Positions 53,440 to 61,941 of a DNA stretch of 64,000 nt are shown here, piece after piece. Below the pieces are notes generated by a model that worked only from the letters and a program-made list of their open reading frames with translations, made no database searches and was not told where the DNA came from. The stretch lies in assembly GCF_038896935.1 (NCBI RefSeq), contig NZ_JBANDC010000001.1:310001-374000 (forward strand), given 5' to 3'. The position numbers and the translations under genes are program-made. This DNA comes from Collimonas rhizosphaerae. Lineage in GTDB: Bacteria; Pseudomonadota; Gammaproteobacteria; Burkholderiales; Burkholderiaceae_D. Each line of letters starts with the position of its first letter. The first letter of the stretch is position 1.

Positions 53440-54966
53440 ATGGCAATGATCAATTCAGACTTTACAATCCCATCGCCTTCCTTATCCACTGGCACGCAGA
53501 CGGATGCACCTCTGCTGGCTCTCAGTGTCGCCTGGCATCCAGACGCGATGCGCATAGGCGAGCAATTCCTGTGGGCCGATCCATCCGCGCCGTTGGAATT
53601 GTCACGTTTTATGCCTCTGTTTCGCCGGGCTGGGGGTGAGGGCGGCGGCCTGGCTTATGGCGGGATTTCACGGACACCGCTTCGGATCACGCAGGGGCAT
53701 GGCGGCATTATCATCGAACCATCGGGTAACACCCACATGGTGCTCGAAATCAATGGTGCCGACATCAGCGAGACCACTTTTCTGTCGCACGAACAGATTG
53801 CCGCCGGCGCGGTTTTGAGCCTGGGTCGGACGGTTCTGTTATGTCTGCACTGGATGCGCTGTCTTCCCAAAGATAATCCGGTCGACGGCTGGCTGGGAAT
53901 AGGCAGCGCGGCAATCGCCACGCGCGACCAGATTCGGCAAGTAGCTGGAACCGATGTTTCCGTCCTGCTGTTGGGGGAAACCGGTACTGGGAAGGAGGTC
54001 GCGGCGCGGGGTATTCATGGATTGAGCCGGCGTGCCGAAGCGCGCCTGGTGAGCGTCAATATGGCGGCACTAAATGAGTCGCTGGCGGCGGCGGACTTGT
54101 TCGGAGCCAGCCGGGGCGCCTATACCGGAGCGCAAACGGCCCGCAGCGGACTGTTCGCCGAAGCGCAGGACGCCACGCTGTTCCTCGATGAAGTAGGCAA
54201 CACGCCGATGGCAGTGCAGCCCATGCTGCTGCGCGTGCTGGAAACGGGGGATTACCGCCCGCTGGGCGCATCTCGCGACGTACGATCAAGCGCGCGGCTG
54301 ATCGCAGCTACCGATCAGAATTTATATGCCGCAGGGTTTAATCAAGCGTTATTGCGCCGTCTGGGGAGTTTTACTATCCATTTGCCGCCGCTGCGTACAC
54401 GGCGTGAAGACATCGGCATGCTGATCGCTCATTTGCTGGCGTCGTCGAAGTTGTCAACGGGGGGCGAATTGCAGTTGCCGGCGTCGCTGATCGTGCAATT
54501 TATACTCTACGACTGGCCGGGAAATGTGCGTCAGCTGGCGCATGCAACCAATCGTTTGTTGCTGACGCCGCCGGGCGAACAGCTGCCGGATTTTTACTCG
54601 CTGGTGGACGCTAGGCCTGACGCTACCCGGTTCAGCGCCTCCGGCAGTGCTCCTTCGAGCGTTGCCGGGGCCAACGCCAGTGCTGCATCGGGCCGACGGC
54701 GGTTGGCTGATCTGACAGAGGCGGAGATATTGGCGGCAATGGAAAAGAGCGATTGGTACATCCAGGGCGCAGCACTGGCGCTGGGGATATCGCGACCGTC
54801 GATGTACAAATTATTGGAAGCGCATCCACAGATTCGTAATTTGGACTGCATTTCGCAGGAAGAAATTCGTCTGGCGATGGTCGATTGCGGCGGAGACGTC
54901 GAGCGCTGCGCGTCGCGCTTGAAGACACCAGCGGAACCATTGAGGCGTCATCTGCGGCTATTGTAA
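53440..54966 (+). CDS. FHA-like/sigma-54 activator (AAA+) with two C-terminal HTH segments
   Basis: About 508 aa from the ATG at 53440 (another at 53446); the frame is open to 53353 but without a good start. Residues 15-130 form a forkhead-associated-like domain (ISRTPLRITQGHGGIIIEPSG, NTHMVLEINGADI, AGAVLSLGRTVLLCLHWM). The AAA+ domain follows, with Walker A GETGTGKE, the sigma-54 contact loop GAYTGA, Walker B LFLDEVG and FILYDWPGNVRQLAHATNRLL. A Fis-type HTH (LTEAEILAAMEKSDW, ALALGISRPSMYKLLE) is followed by a second copy (ISQEEIRLAMVDCGGDVERC). FHA domains read phosphothreonine, so the kinase at 55623 is the likely input. Confidence 0.88.
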   Translation: MAMINSDFTIPSPSLSTGTQTDAPLLALSVAWHPDAMRIGEQFLWADPSAPLELSRFMPLFRRAGGEGGGLAYGGISRTPLRITQGHGGIIIEPSGNTHMVLEINGADISETTFLSHEQIAAGAVLSLGRTVLLCLHWMRCLPKDNPVDGWLGIGSAAIATRDQIRQVAGTDVSVLLLGETGTGKEVAARGIHGLSRRAEARLVSVNMAALNESLAAADLFGASRGAYTGAQTARSGLFAEAQDATLFLDEVGNTPMAVQPMLLRVLETGDYRPLGASRDVRSSARLIAATDQNLYAAGFNQALLRRLGSFTIHLPPLRTRREDIGMLIAHLLASSKLSTGGELQLPASLIVQFILYDWPGNVRQLAHATNRLLLTPPGEQLPDFYSLVDARPDATRFSASGSAPSSVAGANASAASGRRRLADLTEAEILAAMEKSDWYIQGAALALGISRPSMYKLLEAHPQIRNLDCISQEEIRLAMVDCGGDVERCASRLKTPAEPLRRHLRLL

Positions 54967-55029
54967 TTGGCGAGCCGACCAGGAGTCTTTCCGGATGGCC
55001 CGTCATTGCATGGCGAGTGTTACAGCTGT

Positions 55030-55503
55030 TTAGCTTTCATCGTCGCCACAGTGATGAACTCCGGTACCAACTCGCAGTTCTGGATCCAGCTCCAGCACGG
55101 GGTGATTGCCATCTCCAGCATCATGCTCCAAGTTAAAATTCCACTCTGCTTCTTGCCCATCGATATTATCAAACTCGAGTACTTCACCCAGTTTGTAATG
55201 ATACGGTGAATGTGGATGTTTTTCCTTGTTGTACTGCTTGAATGGCGTCGGCAGACCGGATTCCATCGGTGGGAGTTTGATGAAAGTAAGTGTGCTTTTA
55301 CCGGAGCCTGGCTTGATGCCTTGGATGTTAAAAGTCATCGTGTCGCCCGCTCTGAGCCACGGCATTCCGCCGAGTGAGCCTGGCCCCCCAGTGCGGTCTG
55401 GCGTCGGCGTAATTACCCATGGTACGTATTGAGCCGAAGGGATGCTTTGGTCCAACGGAACCAGAATGCTCGTGTAGTTGATAGGTTTCTTCATTTGAGT
55501 CAT
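55030..55503 (-). CDS. unrecognised small beta-rich protein under a second sigma-54 promoter
   Basis: 157 aa with TTGGAGAATTTAT before the ATG at 55503. It has no signal peptide. The composition is Pro/Gly-rich with short predicted strands: INYTSILVPLDQS, WVITPTPDRTGG, PWLRAGDTMTFNIQGIKPG, STLTFIKLPP, GEVLEFDNIDGQEAEWNF and VLELDPELRVG. The compact beta-sandwich look recalls inclusion-body or cupredoxin-like small proteins, but I recognise no family. It lies 119 bp downstream of the kinase gene on the same strand. Its own sigma-54 promoter lets it respond together with the 529-aa protein. Confidence 0.8.
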   Translation of the reverse strand: MTQMKKPINYTSILVPLDQSIPSAQYVPWVITPTPDRTGGPGSLGGMPWLRAGDTMTFNIQGIKPGSGKSTLTFIKLPPMESGLPTPFKQYNKEKHPHSPYHYKLGEVLEFDNIDGQEAEWNFNLEHDAGDGNHPVLELDPELRVGTGVHHCGDDES

Positions 55504-55594
55504 ATAAATTCTCCAAGTATTAAATTGACGGCTGAAATTGGAATGGCGTCCGAGCTATTTGGTTAACATGAGAGTGACGCGGATAGGGGCTAAT

Positions 55595-55610
55595 GCATAC
55601 GCCGTGCCAG
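55595..55610 (-). promoter_or_regulatory. sigma-54 promoter of the small protein gene
   Basis: On the minus strand CTGGCACGGCGTATGC has GG (55608-55607) and GC (55596-55595) exactly 10 bp apart, with the strong TGGCAC element. The expected start is near 55583, leaving an 80-nt leader. It lies between the end of the kinase gene and the small gene. I see no GTGTAAAG copies beside it. Confidence 0.7.
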
Positions 55611-55622
55611 GTTCGTTTCTGC

Positions 55623-57836
55623 TCACGGACTTGCCGCTGTTTTCAAATACCTGGGGTCTCTGCGCAGCGCAACCAGCTCGGGTGTGGTCTCGATAAATTT
55701 TGCCGGGTACCCCAATTGCCTTGCGCGCGCGATGGCCTCCAGCGCACTGCTCCGGTTGCCCGTCAATTCGTAAGCGAGGCCAGCGCGAAACTGGACAGAG
55801 GCGCTGTCGGGAGCCAGTTTTAGTACCTGCCGCAGCAGGGTTTCACACTCGCTTCGATTGCCAATTCTGGCAAGGTACAATGCCATTTGCGATAGCATTT
55901 CTTTATTGTTTGGCATGCGTACGAGGCGTGGCGACAGCAGGTTGATCGCGTGCTGATAACTCGCGCGCGCTTCCGCTTCGCGACCCGGTATCCATAGCAA
56001 GGAATCACCAAGGTCGGCCCAGCCAAGGTAGTCGCTGGGATTGCCTTTGGCTGCGGAGACTGCTGCCTCGAAGGCGGTGACGGCGCCGACATAATCTTCA
56101 CGCATGAACAAGGCATTGCCCAGGTTGCTGTACAGCCAGGCGCTAGGCCTGATCTGCAAACCTTGCTGCAGCACTTGCATGGCCTCGTCCGAGCGACCCT
56201 GGCTGAGCAGCGCAGCACTCAGATTCGCGTATGCAAATACCGCGTCCGGTTGAATCTTGATACTTTGGCGGAATGCCTGTTCTGCCGCCTTGAAATTTGC
56301 CTGCTCATAAAATATCGTCCCGATCAGGTCGGCGAATACTCGCTCATGCGGATAATCCTGTAGGTCCTTTTGCGCTGCAAGCAGCGCTTCATCGGAGCGA
56401 TGCAATTTGCGTAGCGAATGTGCCTTGCCAGCTAATCCAAACAGGTTCGTCGGGTCCAGATTTAGCGCGCGTTCGTAAGCCGCCGCCGCCGCCTCGATTT
56501 TGCCTTCATCGAACAGCACGTTGCCATAGGCAACATGGCTCAGCGCCAATTGGTCATTCAGCTTGAGCGCTTGCTGGGCCGCCGCCGCAGCTTTCTGTCG
56601 CCAGGTCTCGTCCAGATTGTCGTTCAAGTAGCGCAGGCTGTAGACCTGGGATAATCCTGCCACGGCCGCAGCGTTGGCCGAATTGTGATGGAGTATGGTC
56701 GTGAATCTGGTTTCCGCTTCGTCCAGTTGGCCCGGCCGGTCCCACGATTGAAGCGCTGCCAGCCCTTGTTTCATTTCCAGCGCTTCACTGAACGGTGTTC
56801 TCGGAGTGACCAGCGCTGACAAATACGATGCATACGGTGACACCAGCCACGCACCACCGGCGAGCGCAATTGTCAGTGCAAGTGCCAGCGTGAGCCGCCG
56901 CCCTTGTCGGGAGAGCGGTGTAGTCTTGCTTATTGATGGCAATGGTGCAGAAACAGTCGATATCAACCCGGTCGGCACGGTGGCGGCGTGCGAATCTGAT
57001 TGCATTGCCTTCGCAACCTCGGTGATTTGCCAATGCGTCTGGCGCATGGACTGAACCCGTTGCTCTCTCGAATAGGCGGTCATTCTGCGTATCAAGCAGA
57101 TTAATTCAGCATCCATTGCTGCCGGATAATGCCATTGTTCGGATGAAGATTGCAGGTGGGCAGCGGCCAGTGCCAGCCCGGATAAATGAGGAAATGGTCG
57201 CATTGCCGTGGTCAATTCGTACAAAACCACGCCGAGCGCGTAAATGTCGCATTGCGGGCTAAGTGCGGCGCCTCGAAGGCGCTCCGGCGCCATGTAAGCG
57301 ATTGTGCCCTGAAGATCGGTTTGCTGTAGCGAGATTGTGACTTGCGAATCGCTGTGCACCGCCAGGCCGAAGTCGAGTATGCGCAATGCTCCCGAAGGCT
57401 CGATCATAAGGTTCGAGAGTTTCAGATCGCCGTGAGTCAGGCCTGAGTCATGTGCTTCGCACATAGCCTCGGCAATGGCCTGGACAATCAGCAGCGCTTG
57501 CAGTTCCGAAAGAGGCGCTTCGACCAGTAACTGCTTCAAGCTACGGCCTGGCACCAATTCCATGACGATGGATGGCACATCGCCGTCGTCTTCTTCTAAG
57601 GCGTGAATTTTGACAAAGGCGGGGTGCTTGAGCGATGAAGACAAACGTGCTTCCCGCAGAATGTCTTTTGCATTGGTTGCGCCATCGATATTTTTAAGGC
57701 GCTTGATTGCGACACTTCGACACAGCTTGCTATCCCAGGCTTCATAAACGTGGGCAAAACCACCTTCACCCAAACGACGATGAATCTGATAGTGCTTCAC
57801 AGCGATCGGATTATCTGACGATTGTGCTTCGGCCAT
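55623..57836 (-). CDS. transmembrane Ser/Thr protein kinase with C-terminal TPR domain
   Basis: 737 aa. The kinase domain (residues 16-275) has the glycine loop LGEGGFAHVYEA, Lys45 in VAIK, HGDLKLSN with Asp137, DFGLA with Asp155, and APE at 183-185. The Arg of the usual HRD is Gly136, so it is a non-RD kinase. After a Ser/Thr/Pro-rich linker there is one membrane helix (LTLALALTIALAGGAWLVSPY, about 315-335). The remaining 400 residues are TPR repeats (LALSHVAYGNVLFDEGKIEAAAAAYERALNLDP and more) that should face the periplasm as the sensor or partner-binding part. Its neighbour encodes an FHA-bearing sigma-54 activator, the likely phosphorylation target. Confidence 0.93.
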   Translation of the reverse strand: MAEAQSSDNPIAVKHYQIHRRLGEGGFAHVYEAWDSKLCRSVAIKRLKNIDGATNAKDILREARLSSSLKHPAFVKIHALEEDDGDVPSIVMELVPGRSLKQLLVEAPLSELQALLIVQAIAEAMCEAHDSGLTHGDLKLSNLMIEPSGALRILDFGLAVHSDSQVTISLQQTDLQGTIAYMAPERLRGAALSPQCDIYALGVVLYELTTAMRPFPHLSGLALAAAHLQSSSEQWHYPAAMDAELICLIRRMTAYSREQRVQSMRQTHWQITEVAKAMQSDSHAATVPTGLISTVSAPLPSISKTTPLSRQGRRLTLALALTIALAGGAWLVSPYASYLSALVTPRTPFSEALEMKQGLAALQSWDRPGQLDEAETRFTTILHHNSANAAAVAGLSQVYSLRYLNDNLDETWRQKAAAAAQQALKLNDQLALSHVAYGNVLFDEGKIEAAAAAYERALNLDPTNLFGLAGKAHSLRKLHRSDEALLAAQKDLQDYPHERVFADLIGTIFYEQANFKAAEQAFRQSIKIQPDAVFAYANLSAALLSQGRSDEAMQVLQQGLQIRPSAWLYSNLGNALFMREDYVGAVTAFEAAVSAAKGNPSDYLGWADLGDSLLWIPGREAEARASYQHAINLLSPRLVRMPNNKEMLSQMALYLARIGNRSECETLLRQVLKLAPDSASVQFRAGLAYELTGNRSSALEAIARARQLGYPAKFIETTPELVALRRDPRYLKTAASP

Positions 57837-58500
57837 TCGAAATTCCCGTCTTCAAGGCACAAACCAATGATATTGCCGTAAATAAATTGACGGCAACGCA
57901 TATTAGCTCAAATAAAGTCGAAAACCAGTCGTCATGCGAACGTATTTACTCCCTGATTAATTCTGAAGCTCATTAGTTCAGTCCGGTGCTGTTGCTCACA
58001 TAAAAAAGGCTGGCGGTAATTTTCCCATGCCCTCACGAACTTAGGACATGCGAATGGAGTCAGGCGCTCCAATCACGTACAACGATTGAGGTTAAGGAAG
58101 ATTAAATTTCAGGGGAAAGCTCAAACAGATAACTAAGCGCGACCACCAAGCGTGGAATGTGCGTCGAAATTTACCCGTGCGGATACTCCAGTAACGGCCG
58201 TAGTCCCCGTCTGGTGTTTTTACTGTTTGCGCTCAAATGCGCACATCAGTATTTTTGACTTTGATGTTTTGTTTTCGACGTTAATGACACAGGGTACGAC
58301 TTGTGAACCTCATTTCTTCGCTTGTCCCATCTCTTTTTCTTTTATTTTCATGTTGAAACAAAAAAAGTATCACAATGGCAAGAATAAAATAATAGTGCGA
58401 TTGTTATTCCTGTATTTGTCTAAGGGAAGGGGCGAGCCGTAATCGGAAAGCAGGTAGTAGCATTTTTTTCTTACCGATTGTCTTACCAGTTACAGCTGAA
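57837..58500. other. AT-rich 664-bp intergenic region without a convincing gene
   Basis: Upstream region of the kinase gene. GC content is visibly lower than elsewhere. A 96-codon open frame (58152-58442) has no ribosome site and an unlikely composition. No sigma-54 motif or GTGTAAAG copy is seen. It may be a junction of acquired DNA next to the tRNA gene. Confidence 0.5.
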
Positions 58501-58541
58501 AAGAAAAAGGGCTACAAGTCAAAAACTTGTAACCCTTTGAA
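58501..58541 (-). terminator. rho-independent terminator of tRNA-Pro
   Basis: Stem AAAGGGCTACAAGT (58506-58519) against ACTTGTAACCCTTT (58525-58538), 14 bp with one mismatch. Read on the minus strand it is followed by a T-rich tail. It stands directly after the tRNA 3' end. Confidence 0.85.
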
Positions 58542-58546
58542 TTTAT

Positions 58547-58623
<77 letters not shown>

Positions 58624-58634
58624 ACAAGCCTGAT

Positions 58635-58662
58635 ATTATATCAGGGCTAGTTGCTTTGTTAC
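58635..58662 (-). promoter_or_regulatory. tRNA-Pro promoter
   Basis: On the minus strand a perfect -10 TATAAT (58640-58635) lies 11 bp before the mature tRNA. GTAACA (58662-58657) lies 16 bp further upstream as a weak -35. The -10 is embedded in the dyad CCTGATATAATATCAGG. Confidence 0.65.
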
Positions 58663-58793
58663 TCACCGAGAACAGAGAAATTTTATAAAATTTTCCCACC
58701 GATTGTCAGGCGGATTGCGCAGCCCCTTGCCGAAACTCGCGTTTCCGGCGGGCGCTGTGTCGGTCCGGGCGACGATCTTCACCAAAAAATCCT

Positions 58794-59915
58794 ATGTCGA
58801 TAAAAATCAGCCAGCAGTTTGACGCCGCCGCCATTGAAGTGGTGCGCGCGGATAGTCCTCAGCAAATCGAATTGAAAATCCGCAAGGATTCGCACGCGGA
58901 TTTCACCCAATGGTTTTATTTCCGCCTGCAGGGCGCGCGCGATGAAGACTGCACCATCCGCTTCCTCAACGCCGGCGCCACGACCTATCCCAAGGGCTGG
59001 GAAAATTACCAGGCGGTGGCCAGCTACGACCGTGAAAACTGGTTCCGCGTGCCGACCAGCTTTGACGGCCAGGTCATGACCATCAGCCACACGCCGGACT
59101 ACGACAGTGTCTATTACGCCTACTTTGAACCGTACTCCTGGGAGCGCCACCTGGCGCTGCTGGGGCAGGCCGAGCAATCGCCGCTGGCGCGCGTGCTGGA
59201 TATCGGCAGCACGGTCGACGGCCGCGACATGAATGTGCTGGTGATCGGCAATCCTGACGCTGCCAAGAAAGTCTGGGTCATCGCTCGCCAGCATCCGGGC
59301 GAGACCATGGCGGAATGGTTTGTCGAAGGCATGGTCGACGCCTTGCTGGACAGCGCCAATCCGCTGGCGACCAAGGTATTGCAGCATGCGGTGTTCTACA
59401 TCGTGCCGAACATGAACCCGGACGGCTCGGTGCGCGGCAACCTGCGCACCAACGCTGCCGGCGCCAACCTGAACCGCGAGTGGATGACGCCGTCGCTGGA
59501 ACGCAGCCCCGAAGTGTATGCGGTCAAGAACAAGATCCATGAAACCGGCTGCGACCTGTTCCTCGACGTGCACGGCGACGAGGCGTTGCCGTACGTGTTT
59601 GTGGCGGGATCGGAGATGCTGGAAGACTTCAGTCCGCAGCAGGGCGTGGAGCAGCAGAAATTCATCGACGATTTCCTGCGCGCCAGCCCGGATTTCCAGA
59701 CTGAATACGGTTATGCGGCGAGCAAGTACAGCAGCGACGTGCTGACCCTGGCGTCCAAATATATCGGCCACACCTTCAAGTGTGTGTCCCTGACCCTGGA
59801 GCTGCCGTTCAAGGATAACGTCAACCTGCCGGATGCGCAGGTCGGCTGGGATGGCGCGCGCAGCGCCCGCCTGGGCGAGGTGGTGCTGCAGCCGATCTTG
59901 CGGGCGTTTGAATAA
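58794..59915 (+). CDS. M14-family zinc carboxypeptidase (cytosolic carboxypeptidase-like)
   Basis: 373 aa without a signal peptide. An N-terminal beta domain (SPQQIELKIRKDSHADFTQWFYFRLQGAR) typical of the cytosolic carboxypeptidase/Nna1 branch precedes the peptidase. Zinc ligands are in ARQHPGETMAEW (His and Glu, about residues 164-175) and LDVHGDEALPYV (His, about 260). NMNPDGSVRGNLRTNAAGANLNREW carries the substrate-binding Asn-Arg. The catalytic Glu is in SLTLELPF near residue 342. It should remove C-terminal residues from peptides or protein tails in the cytoplasm. Confidence 0.93.
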   Translation: MSIKISQQFDAAAIEVVRADSPQQIELKIRKDSHADFTQWFYFRLQGARDEDCTIRFLNAGATTYPKGWENYQAVASYDRENWFRVPTSFDGQVMTISHTPDYDSVYYAYFEPYSWERHLALLGQAEQSPLARVLDIGSTVDGRDMNVLVIGNPDAAKKVWVIARQHPGETMAEWFVEGMVDALLDSANPLATKVLQHAVFYIVPNMNPDGSVRGNLRTNAAGANLNREWMTPSLERSPEVYAVKNKIHETGCDLFLDVHGDEALPYVFVAGSEMLEDFSPQQGVEQQKFIDDFLRASPDFQTEYGYAASKYSSDVLTLASKYIGHTFKCVSLTLELPFKDNVNLPDAQVGWDGARSARLGEVVLQPILRAFE

Positions 59916-59943
59916 GCCGCAATCTTGTTTTCCGTTGTAAAGA

Positions 59944-59976
59944 AGCCGGGCATGTCAGACATGCCCGGCTTTTTTC
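59944..59976. terminator. rho-independent terminator
   Basis: AAGCCGGGCATGTC and GACATGCCCGGCTT form a 14-bp perfect stem around a one-base centre (effective loop TCAGA), followed by TTTTTT. It serves the M14 gene. It also lies after the convergent pirin gene, though the T-run is on the + side. Confidence 0.9.
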
Positions 59977-59992
59977 ATGCAACAGCCGGCTG

Positions 59993-60865
59993 TCAGGCCG
60001 GTTCGGCTATCCGCGCAAAGCGCCCGCTATTGAAGTCGGCGATCGCGTGGGCGATTTCTTCCTGGCTGTTCATGACGAACGGGCCATGGCCGACGATCGC
60101 TTCATCGATCGGCTCGCCGCTCAGCACCAGCACCACGGCGTCGTTGTTGGCTTCGATATCGACGCTGTTGCCATCGTTGTCGAGCAACACCATTTGCGCT
60201 TCACGCGCCACGGTTTCGCCGTTGACCAGCACGGTTCCGCGCAGCACCACCAGGGCCGAATGCCAGCCGGCGGGCAGCGACAGCCTGGCGTTGCCGCCCT
60301 GGTTCAGGCGCATGTCCCACACGTTCATCGGCGTGAAGGTATGGGCCGGACCTGCCTGGCCGTCGAACTCGCCGGCGATCACGCGCACGCTGCCGGCGCC
60401 GCCGGGCAGGGCCACGGCCGGGATGTCGCGATCGGCGATGGCTTGGTAGCCGGGCGCCGTCATCTTGTCCTTGGCCGGCAGGTTCACCCACAGCTGCACC
60501 ATTTCCAGCGTGCCGCCGGAACGGGTGAAAGCTTCCGAGTGAAACTCCTGGTGCAGGATGCCGCTGCCCGCGGTCATCCATTGCACGTCGCCGGGACCGA
60601 TCACGCCGCCGTGGCCGGTCGAGTCGCGGTGCTCCACTTCGCCCTTGTAGACGATGGTCACGGTTTCGAAGCCGCGATGCGGATGCGAACCGACGCCGCG
60701 TGGGCGGGTGGCCGGGCTGAACTCGGCAGGGCCGGCGTAATCGAGCAGCAGGAACGGGCTCAGCTGCTTGCCGTGGCTGGTGTAAGAGAACATCGAGCGA
60801 GCAGGAAAACCGTCGCCGACCCAATGTTGGCGAGGTGCGCTGTAGACGCCGAGGACTTTTTTCAT
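59993..60865 (-). CDS. pirin family protein
   Basis: 290 aa, two-cupin pirin. The metal-binding cupin shows GVGSHPHRGFETVTIVYKGEVEHRDSTGHGG, then DVQWMTAGSGILHQEFHSE (His, His, His and Glu ligands), and MVQLWVNLPAKDK follows. The C-terminal cupin has GTVLVNGETV. It is the second pirin in the window, only distantly similar to the one at 47184. A LysR gene is divergent from it, with a perfect dyad close to the pirin start. Confidence 0.93.
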   Translation of the reverse strand: MKKVLGVYSAPRQHWVGDGFPARSMFSYTSHGKQLSPFLLLDYAGPAEFSPATRPRGVGSHPHRGFETVTIVYKGEVEHRDSTGHGGVIGPGDVQWMTAGSGILHQEFHSEAFTRSGGTLEMVQLWVNLPAKDKMTAPGYQAIADRDIPAVALPGGAGSVRVIAGEFDGQAGPAHTFTPMNVWDMRLNQGGNARLSLPAGWHSALVVLRGTVLVNGETVAREAQMVLLDNDGNSVDIEANNDAVVLVLSGEPIDEAIVGHGPFVMNSQEEIAHAIADFNSGRFARIAEPA

Positions 60866-60883
60866 GAACGACTCCTTGTGTAG

Positions 60884-60900
60884 GCAACAAAATTTGTTGC
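60884..60900. promoter_or_regulatory. perfect 17-bp dyad, probable LysR operator
   Basis: GCAACAAAATTTGTTGC is an exact inverted repeat 19 bp upstream of the pirin start, in the 135-bp space between the pirin and LysR genes. The position suits control of pirin by the LysR protein. Confidence 0.6.
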
Positions 60901-61000
60901 TGGTAATAGATTAATCCAAGGACAATGCGAGCGGTAGCCTGTAAGATCGGCCATCAGTGTCCTATTTGGTGAACGATGAGGTATTTATGCAAGGCTTGCC

Positions 61001-61906
61001 ATGCAGGATTTGAACGATCTCTACTATTACGTCCAGGTGGTCGACCACGGCGGTTTTGCGCCGGCGGGGCGGGCCCTGGGCATGCCGAAATCCAAGCTGA
61101 GCCGGCGCCTGCTGCTGCTCGAGGAGCGGCTGGGCGTGCGGCTGGTCCAGCGCACCACCCGGCAGTTTTCCGTGACTGAAGTCGGGCAGTCTTATTACGA
61201 ACATTGCAAGGCGATGCTGGTGGAAGCCGACGCCGCCCAGGACGCCATCGAGCTGACCCGCGGCGAGCCGCGCGGCGTCGTTCGGCTGACTTGCCCGGTG
61301 GCGTTGCTGCATGCGCATGTGGATGTGATGCTGGCCGATTTCATGGCAGCCAATCCGCGCGTGACGGTATTGCTGGAAGCGACCAACCGCCGGGTCGATG
61401 TCGTCGCCGAAGCGGTGGATATCGCGATCCGGGTGCGGCCGCCGCCGATTCCCGACAGCGAACTGGTGCTGCGGGTACTGGCTGACCGCAGCCAGTGCCT
61501 GGTCGCCAGCCCGCTATTGCTGCAGAGCCGGCAGCTGCCGATGTCACCTGCCGACCTGAACAGCTGGCCGAGCCTGGGGCTGGGGACGGCGCAGCAAAAC
61601 CATGTCTGGAACCTGTTCGGGCCGGACGGCGCCAAGGCCGCGATCCATCACACGCCGCGTTTTGTCACCGGCGACATGGTGGCCTTGCTGCGGGCGGCGG
61701 TGGCTGGCGTCGGCATCGTGCAGCTGCCGACCATGATGATCCGCGAGCAGGTGGCGCAGGGCACGCTGGTGCATGTGCTGGACGACTGGCGGCCGCGGCC
61801 CGAGATCATCCATGTGGTGTTCCCGTCGCGGCGCGGCCTGCTGCCGCTGGTGCGGACTTTGATCGATTACCTGGTGCAGCGTTTCCAGGCTTTGAAAGAA
61901 GACTAA
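61001..61906 (+). CDS. LysR-family transcriptional regulator
   Basis: 301 aa. The N-terminal winged helix is DLNDLYYYVQVVDHGGFAPAGRALGMPKSKLSRRLLLLEERLGVRLVQRTTR. The effector domain follows from about residue 90 (GVVRLTCPVALLHAHVDVMLADF), with the usual two-lobed binding fold. The divergent pirin gene is its likely target. The effector cannot be read from sequence. Confidence 0.94.
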   Translation: MQDLNDLYYYVQVVDHGGFAPAGRALGMPKSKLSRRLLLLEERLGVRLVQRTTRQFSVTEVGQSYYEHCKAMLVEADAAQDAIELTRGEPRGVVRLTCPVALLHAHVDVMLADFMAANPRVTVLLEATNRRVDVVAEAVDIAIRVRPPPIPDSELVLRVLADRSQCLVASPLLLQSRQLPMSPADLNSWPSLGLGTAQQNHVWNLFGPDGAKAAIHHTPRFVTGDMVALLRAAVAGVGIVQLPTMMIREQVAQGTLVHVLDDWRPRPEIIHVVFPSRRGLLPLVRTLIDYLVQRFQALKED

Positions 61907-61941
61907 GCCGGCCTGGACGAGCGTTGCGGATTGCTTCCGGT

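Noticed and set aside
58152..58442. 96-codon open frame in the AT-rich region near tRNA-Pro
   Set aside because: No ribosome site, and a composition rich in Phe, Cys and Lys typical of chance AT-rich frames.
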